DNA of 64,000 nt, taken from the NCBI GenBank assembly GCA_002331485.1, contig DCYS01000003.1, positions 12,385-76,384 of the forward strand, given 5' to 3'. Of this stretch, positions 8,807 to 18,005 are shown piece by piece. The position numbers and the translations under genes are program-made. Source of the stretch: Flavobacteriales bacterium UBA2104 (GTDB taxonomy: Bacteria > Bacteroidota > Bacteroidia > Flavobacteriales_D > Crocinitomicaceae). Every line of letters starts with the position of its first letter. Positions within the stretch are counted from its first letter, which is position 1. The notes beneath the pieces are model-generated. The model saw only the letters and a list, made by a program, of their open reading frames with translations. It was not told where the DNA came from and searched no databases.

Positions 8807-9694
8807 TTAAAATCGCTTCAAAAACCCTTTTTCAAAACGCCATTCAGGAGTAAGTAGAAACTCTCCAAAATCTTGCGGATACCAAGGACTCATTTCAGAA
8901 TCATTAGGGTTTATCAAAATTTGAATTTCCTGTGCGGGCATGTAGCTCTGCGCTAACATAAAGCATTTTTCTCCTGTCTCTTCATTCATTGCCATATCAA
9001 CGATGATCACACCATGACCGGGATGACCGCCCCAAAGAAAGATATCTCCGATCTGCATTTCAGATTCATCAACAGCTGGTAGCTCTTGAGCGAGCGAATG
9101 AGTTCCTGCAAATGAGAAAACATACTCGAGGTATTTCCAATAAGATGCCTCACTATCAGAAGGCTGAGTGTCTTTTGTCCAATAAAATTTCTGTCCTGTA
9201 AAATGAATGCGATAACCTTTCTTCCATTTTCCGTAATTAGCTACAAACCCCGTATTGAATGTAAACTGGATCTCGTCAAATCGTTTCTGCATTCTTAAAT
9301 AGTCGGCTCTAAGGCGCATTATGGCATCTGCACATTGATGCAGGTCACGTTTACCGATCTCAAGATCCACTACACCACAATAAACAGAATTATTTCTTTT
9401 TACCTCACCGTTGTAATACTTAACGAGACTACCATGAGGTTTTAATGGTAAACTCCTTAAGAATGCACCAAAAGAATCATCTTTAGTTTCTATTCTTTTG
9501 AAACCTGTTGGCGGTTCGAAGCGCTCTGCAATAGTCATCCCAGATGTATCGATCAGAAATTTTTGATCTGATGTTGAATTTTCAGACGAACTTTCGCTTT
9601 GTACATCTACTGTCGTTTCATCGATCGTACAGAAAGCGAATCCAAGAGTTGATATGAATAGTCCAAGCAATAAATAGTTTTTCATATACTTCAT
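8807..9694 (-). CDS. DUF4846 family protein, exported or lipoprotein
   Basis: DUF4846 protein of about 295 residues. A hydrophobic N-terminus (YLLLGLFISTLGFAFC) acts as signal; FAFC may be a lipobox. The domain starts near GFKRIETKDDSFGAFLRSLP and includes QCADAIMRLRADYL and GDIFLWGGHPGHGVIIVD, the latter reminiscent of a papain/NlpC-like His region. I chose ATG 9694 over the GTG at 9703 because AGAAGG precedes it at suitable distance. It lies 28 bases downstream of the Sua5 gene, probably in one operon. Biochemical role unknown. Confidence 0.75.
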   Translation of the reverse strand: MKYMKNYLLLGLFISTLGFAFCTIDETTVDVQSESSSENSTSDQKFLIDTSGMTIAERFEPPTGFKRIETKDDSFGAFLRSLPLKPHGSLVKYYNGEVKRNNSVYCGVVDLEIGKRDLHQCADAIMRLRADYLRMQKRFDEIQFTFNTGFVANYGKWKKGYRIHFTGQKFYWTKDTQPSDSEASYWKYLEYVFSFAGTHSLAQELPAVDESEMQIGDIFLWGGHPGHGVIIVDMAMNEETGEKCFMLAQSYMPAQEIQILINPNDSEMSPWYPQDFGEFLLTPEWRFEKGFLKRF

Positions 9695-9722
9695 AATTGA
9701 CACCTTCTGATTTCGTTACAGC

Positions 9723-10337
9723 TTACTCAATTTTACCCACTCCTTCACGTATAACAACAGGATGATCATCCGTACAATCCAGAATAGTAGAGGCTTCTAA
9801 TTTTCCATATCCACCATCAATTATTGTCCCAACTTTATCATCAAAACGCTCATAGATTTCATAGGGATCTGTGAAATAGTCCATCAGGTCATCCTCGTTA
9901 TCATGAAGCGAGGTTGTTACTAACGGGTTTCCAAGTTCTTCGACGATCGATAATACAATATCGTTATCTGGTATCTTTATCCCAATTTCCTTTCTTTTCG
10001 CATTGAATAGTCGAGTAACTTCATTCGTTGCATTTAAAATATAGGTGAAAGGTCCTGGTAAAGTTTGCTTCATTAGCTTAAAAGTAGGACGATTTACTTG
10101 TTTGACATAGTCTGAAACCTGACTAAGATCTTTGCATATTATTGAAAACTTAGCCTGCTTCAAACGAACCTCTTTAAGCTTAGACAGTTTTTCCAATGCT
10201 TTTTTATTCATCAGATCACAACCCATGGCATATACGGTATCCGTAGGATAGATGATGATCTCACCTTTTTTTAATTCCTTTACGATGTCAGTTATGAGTC
10301 GTTTATCTATATTGGATTCATTGATTTCTACCAGCAT
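9723..10337 (-). CDS. L-threonylcarbamoyladenylate synthase (Sua5/YrdC family)
   Basis: 204-residue YrdC-domain protein. The family makes threonylcarbamoyl-AMP from threonine, bicarbonate and ATP for the t6A modification of ANN-decoding tRNAs. Diagnostic stretches are GEIIIYPTDTVYAMGCD, KFSIICKDLSQVSDY, LPGPFTYILNAT and PLVTTSLHDNED. It lacks the C-terminal Sua5 domain, as in the short YrdC/TsaC form. Cytosolic. Divergent from the cupredoxin operon. Confidence 0.85.
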   Translation of the reverse strand: MLVEINESNIDKRLITDIVKELKKGEIIIYPTDTVYAMGCDLMNKKALEKLSKLKEVRLKQAKFSIICKDLSQVSDYVKQVNRPTFKLMKQTLPGPFTYILNATNEVTRLFNAKRKEIGIKIPDNDIVLSIVEELGNPLVTTSLHDNEDDLMDYFTDPYEIYERFDDKVGTIIDGGYGKLEASTILDCTDDHPVVIREGVGKIE

Positions 10338-10346
10338 TCGAGATTC

Positions 10347-10375
10347 TTGGTTTTAATTTTATAAGCTTATTTTTG
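10347..10375 (+). promoter_or_regulatory. Promoter of the cupredoxin operon (TTG-N18-TATTTTTG)
   Basis: TTG at 10347-10349 and TATTTTTG at 10368-10375 are separated by 18 bases, a complete match to the Bacteroidota -33/-7 arrangement. Transcription would begin near 10380, about 27 bases before the ATG at 10407, and this argues against the TTG start at 10401 being needed. Confidence 0.65.
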
Positions 10376-10406
10376 AATATACTTACAAAGTAAGAACTTT
10401 TTGGAT

Positions 10407-11261
10407 ATGAAACGAATATTGATTCTTCTTCTTATATCGATGGCTTTTCACCATGTGACAAAAGCAGCGATATTGGATTCTTTATACTTGATTAAAGAGA
10501 GCGTTACTTATAATGCAACAACGTTTTACAAAGGAGCATTATCTGATAGCCTCCAACCCATACAATACGACAACGCAGTATTAACTGTTCAAGGCAGTTC
10601 AAATGATAGTATAGTGATCATGAATATGGATACAATAGACTATGAGCTCTATTTGAACACAGATAATAATCAAACATGGACGATTACAGCAGAAGATACG
10701 TTAACCATTGAATTGCCCTTGCTTGATTGGGGGACACATGCGATATTGAGTACTACTACTGAAGGGAAATTGTTAGGTACAGCTTGTATTTTGCAAGTTG
10801 ACCTACAAGCAGATCATATTTACAGTTGGGATCAATGGGATATGAACAACGTTTTAAGTCAGGAGATCGCGGCTGGAACTGAAATTTCCATCCCAGCAAC
10901 ATATCGTCCTAATGTCTTTACGATCAATGCAGACCCATTGGCTCCAATGGACACGAGCAATGCGCTTATACACGGTTATGTTGGCGATACGATCCTAATA
11001 TCAGTTTTGAACTCAGGTAACATGGTTCACAACATTCATTTCCATGGTTATCACTGCACGATTTTAGGAGCTTCAAAGCAATCAGATCGAGTAGGTTGGT
11101 CAAAAGATTCTTTCCCAGTTATGATAGGAGAGACCATGACACTTAGACTTGTGCCTGATCAACCGGGTGTTTATCCTGTGCATAATCACAATTTAGCTAC
11201 GCTGCTTTACAATAATAACTATCCATCAGGAATGATGACCATGATCAAAATTTACGAATGA
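10407..11261 (+). CDS. Secreted cupredoxin-domain protein (multicopper oxidase-like)
   Basis: About 284 residues with a signal peptide (ILILLLISMAFHHVTKA). The C-terminal 100 residues form a cupredoxin-like domain with HNIHFHGYH and YPVHNHN, His patterns like those of type 2/3 copper sites in multicopper oxidases. The usual C-terminal HCHxxxHxxxxM is not complete: YPVHNHNLATLLYNNNYPSGM keeps His residues but no Cys, so a type 1 site is doubtful. Its stop overlaps the start of the next gene (ATGATGA), so the two are translationally coupled and may form a copper-binding pair. Confidence 0.75.
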   Translation: MKRILILLLISMAFHHVTKAAILDSLYLIKESVTYNATTFYKGALSDSLQPIQYDNAVLTVQGSSNDSIVIMNMDTIDYELYLNTDNNQTWTITAEDTLTIELPLLDWGTHAILSTTTEGKLLGTACILQVDLQADHIYSWDQWDMNNVLSQEIAAGTEISIPATYRPNVFTINADPLAPMDTSNALIHGYVGDTILISVLNSGNMVHNIHFHGYHCTILGASKQSDRVGWSKDSFPVMIGETMTLRLVPDQPGVYPVHNHNLATLLYNNNYPSGMMTMIKIYE

Positions 11262-12427
11262 TGAGAAACAAGTTAATCATAATCTTTTCGATTTTATTGA
11301 CATCTAATTCGTTTAGTCAAGTTCAAGAAATTGATCTCGTTTCCAGAATGGATGGATCTAAGACACTAATTGATGGAACAGTAATTGAATTTTGGGGATA
11401 CGGTGAAGATGATCCAAATTTGAATAATGACAAAATCTTTATTCCGGGTCCCGTTTTAAGATTCAATGTTGGAGATACAGTAATAATAAATCTTACAAAT
11501 GACTCTCCAGAGGACCATACCATTCACTGGCATGGTTTGGATGTAGATCAGGCGAATGATGGGGTTCCATCAACCACTGATGCTGTTGGTTCATTTGGTG
11601 GTGAATTCACCTATACATTTGTTTGCAAAGAGCCAGGAACATATTTATATCACTGTCATGTGCTTACCACTTTGCATTTAGCCATGGGTATGTACGGATC
11701 GTTTATTATAGACCCTGAAGCTGAAGATCAGATCTATGAAAACTCTGGAAAATTCACGAAAGAGTACAATTATTTATTTTCGGAAATGAATACGAGTTGG
11801 AATTTAAATCCATTATCTCCTGGACAGTTTTATTTATATGAGGCTGATTACGCCATGGTTAATGGATGGGCTGGATCAGAAATTGAAGATAAAAATCAAT
11901 CGATTGAAGGAACGATAAATGATTCTATTGGTATGCGTCTTGCCAATGTAGGATACGGAAGAGTTGAGACAATATTTCCAAATGATCTGGAAGTATCAGT
12001 TTACGGAAGTGATGGGAGAGAAGTCGCAGAATACACAGCAGATACCATTCAACTATATCCAGGTGAGCGTTTTGGAGTTGTTGGATATCCTCAGACAGCG
12101 ATCGATGACAGTATTGAAGTCAATTATTATGATCTGAGAAATGAAAATCTTTTGTATACGAATTATATTCCTGTTTCGATCATTGATGATACAGGATTGG
12201 AAACTTTTTCAAGTAACAAGTTGTCGATCTATCCTAATCCGTTTAGAGAAGAAATAGTGATTGACAAAGTAAAGAAAAGAGGTTCTGCTTCGATTACTGA
12301 TCTCAATGGTAAAATTGTTTGGGATGGAACGTTGGAAGAAGGTGAGAATAAAGTTCGTCTAAATTTGGATCAAGGTGTATATGTGCTAACGTATCAATCA
12401 CAACAATACAAGTTGATAAAACATTGA
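11258..12427 (+). CDS. Multicopper oxidase-like protein with T9SS sorting domain
   Basis: 389 residues. A signal peptide (IIIFSILLTSNSFSQ) is followed by a plastocyanin-like domain with HTIHWHGLDV and GTYLYHCHVLTTLHLAMGM. The HCH-H-M pattern could hold type 1 and type 2/3 copper ligands. The last 75 residues (LSIYPNPFREEIVI to YKLIKH) are a T9SS type A sorting domain, so the product is exported through the outer membrane and probably surface-attached. It is shorter than three-domain laccases and may need the upstream cupredoxin protein to complete the copper sites (inference). Two adjacent ATGs exist at 11258 and 11261. Confidence 0.8.
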   Translation: MMRNKLIIIFSILLTSNSFSQVQEIDLVSRMDGSKTLIDGTVIEFWGYGEDDPNLNNDKIFIPGPVLRFNVGDTVIINLTNDSPEDHTIHWHGLDVDQANDGVPSTTDAVGSFGGEFTYTFVCKEPGTYLYHCHVLTTLHLAMGMYGSFIIDPEAEDQIYENSGKFTKEYNYLFSEMNTSWNLNPLSPGQFYLYEADYAMVNGWAGSEIEDKNQSIEGTINDSIGMRLANVGYGRVETIFPNDLEVSVYGSDGREVAEYTADTIQLYPGERFGVVGYPQTAIDDSIEVNYYDLRNENLLYTNYIPVSIIDDTGLETFSSNKLSIYPNPFREEIVIDKVKKRGSASITDLNGKIVWDGTLEEGENKVRLNLDQGVYVLTYQSQQYKLIKH

Positions 12428-12450
12428 TCAATTGAAGATATTATGACATT

Positions 12451-12484
12451 AAAAAAGGAGTGCTGAATTCAGCACTCCTTTTTT
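12451..12484. terminator. Bidirectional rho-independent terminator
   Basis: A perfect inverted repeat with arms A6-GGAGTGCTGAA and TTCAGCACTCC-T6. The A-run and T-run make it work both ways. It lies between the convergent multicopper oxidase and yidC genes. Confidence 0.9.
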
Positions 12485-12519
12485 GTTAGTATTGATATAC
12501 CAGTCTTTCAACTAGCAAA

Positions 12520-14544
12520 TTATTTCTTTTTATTCTTATTCTTCATTTTCTCTTGCTGAGCTTTTTGCATTTCTTCAAGGCGTTCCTGGAATTTAGACTT
12601 TTTCCCTTTTTTTCCGCCTTGAGCTTGCTTAGACTCTTTTCTAGCCGCCATCTTAGCTTTAAGTTTTTCTTCATTCACGAAGAACTTCTTGATCGCTAAC
12701 ATGGTAAGGATAGAGATAAGTGTTGAAACAAAATAGTAGAAACTCAAACCAGATGCGTAGTTATTGAAGAAGAAGATCATCATGATCGGGAAGATGTACA
12801 TGATCACTTTCATATTAGGCATTCCTGGTTGAGAAGGCTGTTGCATGTTGCTACTATTCATTACAGTATAGAACAAAGTTGTTCCTGCCATCAACAATGT
12901 GAATAAACTAATGTGATCTCCGTAGAATGGAATATTGAATCCAAGATCAACGATAGAATCATAACTTGAAAGATCTTCCGCCCATAAGAATCCTTCTTGA
13001 CGAAGCGTAAAACTACTTGGGAAGAAACGGAATACAGCGAAGAGAATCGGCATCTGAATCAACATAGGAACACATCCAGATAAAGGACTAGCACCAGACT
13101 CTCTGTAAAGTGTCATGGTCTCCATTTGCTTCTTCATAGCATCCTCTTTATTAGGATACTTTTTATTGATCTCTTCGATCTCCGGTTTCAGAATTCTCAT
13201 TTTCGCAGAAGAACTATACATTTTCCACTGAATAGGAGTGAGGACAAGCTTTACGATCAATGTCAGCAATAGAATAGCTAATCCAAGGTTAATTCCAAAT
13301 CCAGCTAACCAGTTAAAAATTGGTTGTATAGCATAGACGTTGATCCATCTAAATAATCCCCAGCCTAAGTTTATAATATCTTCAGAACCGTTTTCATAAG
13401 ATGAAAGTAATTCATATTTGTTCGGTCCAAAGAACCAGGTCATTGTTGCTCTGGCATCGTTCGTATTCTCTAGATCAAGGTTCATCATAGACTCATACTG
13501 CTTAATGTGCGTTGAATCTTTTTCAGTTCCTTCAGCATATCCTTTGATCTTGAACGTGGTTCCGCTCTTCGCAAAAGGTGTTTTAGGCATCAAAATACTT
13601 GAAAAGTAGCTTTGCTTGAAGGCTACCCAATCAACATCTGTTTCTGCTGCGAATTCGTCATCAGAAAATTCAGAAAGGTAATCATAAGATCCACCATTTT
13701 CTTTAAAGAACACAGTTGAAGTTCTTCGCTGCTCAGAAAGAAGTCTTTCCGTTTTCAATAGTTCAACACTCCAGTTTAATCTTACATTTTCTGGAGTGAC
13801 AGCTCCCTCAAATCCTTTCATCTTCACTGTGTACTCCATGTGATATTGACCTGGCTCAATAGAGTAGTGGTGCTCAATGCGCTGATCATCGCCGTAATCC
13901 GCAGCGAAAACAACCTTGTCATCAGATGATTCAACTATTTCGAAAGCCTGAGATGCAGTTTCGATCTTTTTACCGTCCTTATTGAATACAAGCTGGTTTG
14001 TCGCTTTGTCTGATTCGAAAAGAACAAGTGGCTCGATCTCCTCATTATCATTCTTAGGCTCATAATCTGAATAGGTCTGATATCCTTTTAGGTAAACCTT
14101 TTTTACTCCTCCACCTTTATTCGTTAGGATGACCTGTATCTTATCATTCTCTAGTGTGATGATCTTTTCTTCGATCTCATCAGCACTTGCAAGTTGAGCT
14201 GCTTCCTTATTTTCAACCAGAACCGTATCTTGATCAGTGATCGTATCGATGTAGATTGTTCTTCCAAGACTATCCATTACCGGATTACCTTCGTCATCTT
14301 TCTTTACGATAAAAGGAGTTGCTTCCTCTGTTTGATCCTCAATTACTTGAGTGGAGTCCGTTTTGTCCTCTTCTGATTGATCATTCGCTTCTTTAGATTT
14401 TGCCTCTTCTTCCTTTTTCTTTTCAGCTAACTCCTGTTTTTCTTTTTCAGCTGCTAATTCAGCTTCTGTAGGCTGATTGAAATAAGTGAATAAGGCAAGA
14501 ATAACTCCTATTAAACCTAATCCTATTAATGTATTTCTATCCAT
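12520..14544 (-). CDS. yidC: Membrane protein insertase YidC
   Basis: 674 residues, the large Bacteroidota form. An N-terminal helix (TLIGLGLIGVILALFTYF) is followed by a charged linker, a periplasmic beta domain, then the conserved Oxa1/YidC core: helices starting at INLGLAILLLTLIVKLVLTP, the cytoplasmic loop ILKPEIEEINKKYPNKEDA, and SPLSGCVPMLIQMPILFAVF. The Lys-rich tail (KMKNKNKKK) fits ribosome binding. It inserts and folds inner-membrane proteins, alone or with SecYEG. It follows pyrG by 9 bases, so the two are one operon. Confidence 0.96.
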   Translation of the reverse strand: MDRNTLIGLGLIGVILALFTYFNQPTEAELAAEKEKQELAEKKKEEEAKSKEANDQSEEDKTDSTQVIEDQTEEATPFIVKKDDEGNPVMDSLGRTIYIDTITDQDTVLVENKEAAQLASADEIEEKIITLENDKIQVILTNKGGGVKKVYLKGYQTYSDYEPKNDNEEIEPLVLFESDKATNQLVFNKDGKKIETASQAFEIVESSDDKVVFAADYGDDQRIEHHYSIEPGQYHMEYTVKMKGFEGAVTPENVRLNWSVELLKTERLLSEQRRTSTVFFKENGGSYDYLSEFSDDEFAAETDVDWVAFKQSYFSSILMPKTPFAKSGTTFKIKGYAEGTEKDSTHIKQYESMMNLDLENTNDARATMTWFFGPNKYELLSSYENGSEDIINLGWGLFRWINVYAIQPIFNWLAGFGINLGLAILLLTLIVKLVLTPIQWKMYSSSAKMRILKPEIEEINKKYPNKEDAMKKQMETMTLYRESGASPLSGCVPMLIQMPILFAVFRFFPSSFTLRQEGFLWAEDLSSYDSIVDLGFNIPFYGDHISLFTLLMAGTTLFYTVMNSSNMQQPSQPGMPNMKVIMYIFPIMMIFFFNNYASGLSFYYFVSTLISILTMLAIKKFFVNEEKLKAKMAARKESKQAQGGKKGKKSKFQERLEEMQKAQQEKMKNKNKKK

Positions 14545-14553
14545 TTCTTTTGT

Positions 14554-16167
14554 TTACTTCTTTTTTAAATCCATCGCAGCTTTCACAAATGCAGTAAAAA
14601 GCGGATGTGGTTCTGCAACGGTACTTTTATATTCTGGGTGGAATTGAACACCAACGAACCATGGGTGGTCTGGAAGTTCAACTACTTCAACTAGACCAGT
14701 ATCAGGGTTAACTCCAGTTGCTTTCATGCCGTGCTTCTCAAATTCTTCAAGGTATTCACTGTTGAATTCAAAACGGTGTCTATGGCGTTCTTTTATTAAT
14801 TCAGTATTGTATGCGTCGTAGATCTTAGTGTCTGACTTAAGTTCACATTTATAGGCACCCAATCTCATAGTTCCTCCCATGTCAGAGATGTTCTTTTGCT
14901 CTTCCATAAGACTGATTACTGGGCGTTTACTTTCAGGAGAGATCTCAACAGTGTGTGCATCATCCCAGCCGATCACGTGACGTGCAAATTCGATCACTGC
15001 GCACTGCATTCCAAGACAGATACCTAAGAAAGGTATGTTGTTTTCACGTACATATCGAACTGCATTGATCTTTCCAGTGATTCCACGAGAACCAAAACCT
15101 GGTGCTACCAAGACACCATCAAGGTCCTTAAGTTGTTCTGCAACATTCTGTTTGGAGATCTTTTCTGAATGGATCCATTTCAGGTTAACCTTACAAAGGT
15201 TTGCTGTACCTCCATGAATAAATGCTTCATTGATTGATTTATATGCATCTTTCAATTCAACATATTTTCCAATGAGCCCAATAGTTACTTCATCCTTTGG
15301 ATTCTTTAAATTGTGAAGGAACGATTTCCAGTTATCAAGATCTGGATTTGACTTACGAGATAACCCAAGTTTTTTGAGCACAACATCATCTAATTCCTCT
15401 TCTTGCATTAATAAAGGAACGTCGTATATCGTTTTTGCATCTCTCGATTCAATAACGGCTTCAGGCATCACGTTACAGAACTGAGCGATCTTTTTACGCA
15501 ATGGAAGTTCTAGTTCATGCTCTGTACGACAACAAAGAACATCAGGTTGTACACCTAGTTCTAAAAGCTGCTTAACAGCGTGCTGAGTAGGTTTTGTTTT
15601 CAACTCTCCAGCTGCTGATAAGTATGGGACTAATGTTAGATGAATGACAATGCAATCATCTTCAAATTCCCAGCGCATTTGACGAATCGCCTCAACAAAA
15701 GGTAGAGATTCAATATCTCCTACTGTTCCTCCAATCTCAGTAATGATGATATCGTATTCACCTGATTTTCCAAGTTTCTGTATACTCTCTTTGATCTCAT
15801 CTGTTATGTGAGGAATAACCTGAACGGTCTTACCAAGGTATTCACCCTTTCGCTCCTTGTTAATAACAGACTGGTAAATTCTTCCCGTTGTAAGGTTGTT
15901 TGCCTGAGAAGTTCGAACGTTTAAAAATCGCTCATAATGACCTAGATCAAGATCTGTTTCAGCTCCATCATCCGTTACGTAGCATTCTCCATGTTCGTAC
16001 GGGTTTAATGTCCCTGGATCAATATTGATGTATGGATCTAGTTTTTGTATCGTAGTTGAGTAACCACGAGCTTGTAATAATTTTGCTAAAGATGCTGATA
16101 TGATTCCCTTCCCTAATGAGGAAGCAACCCCACCAGTTACAAAGATGTATTTCGTTGAATTCGACAT
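14554..16167 (-). CDS. pyrG: CTP synthase
   Basis: 537 residues, full length. It aminates UTP to CTP using glutamine and ATP. The N-terminal synthetase domain has FVTGGVASSLGKGI (P-loop) and EIGGTVGDIESLPF. The C-terminal class I glutamine amidotransferase domain has GICLGMQCAVIEF with the nucleophile Cys, and VGVQFHPEY with the catalytic His and Glu. Cytosolic. A -7 box lies at 16196-16203. PyrB and PyrR of the same pathway are 42 kb away in the window. Confidence 0.97.
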   Translation of the reverse strand: MSNSTKYIFVTGGVASSLGKGIISASLAKLLQARGYSTTIQKLDPYINIDPGTLNPYEHGECYVTDDGAETDLDLGHYERFLNVRTSQANNLTTGRIYQSVINKERKGEYLGKTVQVIPHITDEIKESIQKLGKSGEYDIIITEIGGTVGDIESLPFVEAIRQMRWEFEDDCIVIHLTLVPYLSAAGELKTKPTQHAVKQLLELGVQPDVLCCRTEHELELPLRKKIAQFCNVMPEAVIESRDAKTIYDVPLLMQEEELDDVVLKKLGLSRKSNPDLDNWKSFLHNLKNPKDEVTIGLIGKYVELKDAYKSINEAFIHGGTANLCKVNLKWIHSEKISKQNVAEQLKDLDGVLVAPGFGSRGITGKINAVRYVRENNIPFLGICLGMQCAVIEFARHVIGWDDAHTVEISPESKRPVISLMEEQKNISDMGGTMRLGAYKCELKSDTKIYDAYNTELIKERHRHRFEFNSEYLEEFEKHGMKATGVNPDTGLVEVVELPDHPWFVGVQFHPEYKSTVAEPHPLFTAFVKAAMDLKKK

Positions 16168-16195
16168 TTATCAAATGATTTGTAACTATGGGAGG

Positions 16196-16203
16196 CAAAG
16201 ATA
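16196..16203 (-). promoter_or_regulatory. Probable -7 box for pyrG-yidC
   Basis: Minus-strand TATCTTTG, a full TAnnTTTG match. No TTG element is seen at -33. The predicted start near 16190 gives a leader of about 23 bases. Confidence 0.5.
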
Positions 16204-16360
16204 CAACAATACTCATGTTTGAGGTGATTCATTAGGATTTTTTTTGATTGATTTTTCAACCAATTGTTATACACGGAATAAAAAGAGATTGTTGTTGATG
16301 TAACGAATCAGTTTTGTGTTGTTATTATTAACGAAACCAAAACAACTCAAACATTACGAC

Positions 16361-17230
16361 ATGAAAGTAAAATCGATCTCTGGAATATTGATCTGTACAA
16401 TGCTATTTGGTGCAGCTTTTTCTATTAAGCCTAAGCAATCTAAAATTATTGAAAAACAATTCAAGTTCATTCCATCTGGAAAAGTACTCGTTGAAGAGGA
16501 TACCTTGACGGTGCAAGCTTTTAAAATGCTAGACCATGAAGTGACGAATCTAGAGTATAGAGAATTTTTAGATGAGATGAAAACTGAACGTCCTGATATA
16601 TATTCGAAACTTGAAGTAAATGAAAAAGGTTGGTCAGAGCATTACAATCAGGCATACTTAGACCCAATGGTTGAGCATTACTTCAAGCACCCGGCTTATA
16701 ATAATTATCCTGTAGTTAATATTACTCAGTTTGCCGCAAAGGAATATTGTAAATGGCTCGGAATTAAACTCAACAAAGATCGAGAACAAAAGTTAGTGGT
16801 ACGTTTACCGAAAAGAGCTGAGTTTATTAGAGCTGGTGCAGGTGATAGAATTGGAGTTCAATTTTCATGGGGTAACAATAATATGCAAAACGTAAAAGGA
16901 GATTGGTTATGCAATTTTACGAGAATTCCTCAGAGTCGCATGAGTAAAGAAGGGGATGATATAAAATTGAAGGGTAAGTATTTTACCAGCCACTTAACGA
17001 AAAAAGAAGCAATGCTCACTGCTGAAACGAAATCCTATTTCCCTAGTCAATTTGAAATATACAATTTGAATGGAAACGTTGCTGAGTGGATCGATGCTGA
17101 GAACAAAGCAGCAGGAGGTTCGTGGCATGATTACGGTTATGACGTACGTTTACAAAGTGTTAAAATCGAAAAAGAATCATCTCCAGAAATTGGGTTCAGA
17201 CCTGTATTTACCTATGTAGAAAAAGAATAA
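16361..17230 (+). CDS. SUMF1/formylglycine-generating-enzyme-like domain protein
   Basis: About 289 residues. I chose ATG 16361, which gives MKVKSISGILICTMLFGAAFS, a signal peptide, over the GTG at 16316. The rest is a SUMF1/FGE-sulfatase fold: FKMLDHEVTNLEYREFL, YPVVNITQFAAKEYCKWLG, VRLPKRAEFIRAGAG, FEIYNLNGNVAEWI and the end IGFRPVF. In Bacteroidota this fold also occurs in gliding-motility lipoproteins GldJ/GldK, but there is no lipobox Cys and the protein is shorter. Probably periplasmic; it may not be an enzyme. Confidence 0.8.
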   Translation: MKVKSISGILICTMLFGAAFSIKPKQSKIIEKQFKFIPSGKVLVEEDTLTVQAFKMLDHEVTNLEYREFLDEMKTERPDIYSKLEVNEKGWSEHYNQAYLDPMVEHYFKHPAYNNYPVVNITQFAAKEYCKWLGIKLNKDREQKLVVRLPKRAEFIRAGAGDRIGVQFSWGNNNMQNVKGDWLCNFTRIPQSRMSKEGDDIKLKGKYFTSHLTKKEAMLTAETKSYFPSQFEIYNLNGNVAEWIDAENKAAGGSWHDYGYDVRLQSVKIEKESSPEIGFRPVFTYVEKE

Positions 17231-17252
17231 GATCAGAATCGTATAAAAAACA

Positions 17253-17284
17253 CGAGAGGAACAGACGGGCGTCCATTCCTCTCG
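17253..17284. repeat. Nested hairpin downstream of SUMF1-like gene
   Basis: Arms CGAGAGGAA (17253-17261) and TTCCTCTCG (17276-17284) pair fully, with an inner GAC/GTC stem in the loop. No T-run follows, so it is not a standard terminator. The sequence after it (to 17330) is C- and A-rich without G. The remaining bases to 17527 are AT-rich and hold no gene that I can see. Confidence 0.6.
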
Positions 17285-17527
17285 CTAATCAACCTAACTT
17301 AACCACCTAAATCACTTCAAATATATGTACGCTCAACGGGAACACCAAATTTTTTTTGACTTTTTTACGAAAAAATTACAATCTCTTTCTATTAAATTAA
17401 CAAACGTCCCTATTTTACTGCATTTAAGGAAAAAGACGAATTTGATACGGATATTTGTCGGGAAGTGAAATTATCGATCAGAATGATTAATTTTAATAAG
17501 AATTTTTTGTCCTGTTAAAATCCAAAT

Positions 17528-17992
17528 ATGTCGATCTCATTGAAAAAATTAAAAAATCGAGAAAGTATCTCTTCGAATAAACGTTTACATCAGTCGTATG
17601 CGAAAACCGTTAAACTGGTAGAGGAGATTCGAGATAAGGATCTTCCAGATGAAACACTCATTCTTTTCAATTCAGAAATAGATAAACTAAATTCATTAGA
17701 AAATGAGAATCGAAAATTTAGGAGTCAGTTAAGAAGGTCAAGAAATAAATTGATTCAGCATCTACTTAAAAAACACCAACTGGTCACGAAACGATACTAC
17801 AGAACAATATGGATGTCAATTGGGGTTGGAGCATTTGGTGTTCCACTCGGAGTTGCAATGGGTTCAAGTGTAGATAATTATGGACTAATTGGAACTGGTT
17901 TGCCTATTGGATTGGCAATAGGTCTTTTCATTGGTGTGCAATTAGACAATAAAGCTCATAAGGAGGGCCGCCAACTAGATATTGAATATTAA
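17528..17992 (+). CDS. Hypothetical protein with coiled coil and glycine-rich membrane hairpin
   Basis: 154 residues, not recognised. Residues 1-85 are charged and helical (coiled-coil-like). Residues about 97-145 form two hydrophobic glycine-rich segments (IGVGAFGVPLGVAMGSS and IGTGLPIGLAIGLFIGVQL), a pattern seen in small membrane-inserting hairpins. A short charged tail follows. It is 13 bases upstream of the next gene, so probably cotranscribed. Confidence 0.65.
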   Translation: MSISLKKLKNRESISSNKRLHQSYAKTVKLVEEIRDKDLPDETLILFNSEIDKLNSLENENRKFRSQLRRSRNKLIQHLLKKHQLVTKRYYRTIWMSIGVGAFGVPLGVAMGSSVDNYGLIGTGLPIGLAIGLFIGVQLDNKAHKEGRQLDIEY

Positions 17993-18005
17993 ATCAATTT
18001 TCTGA

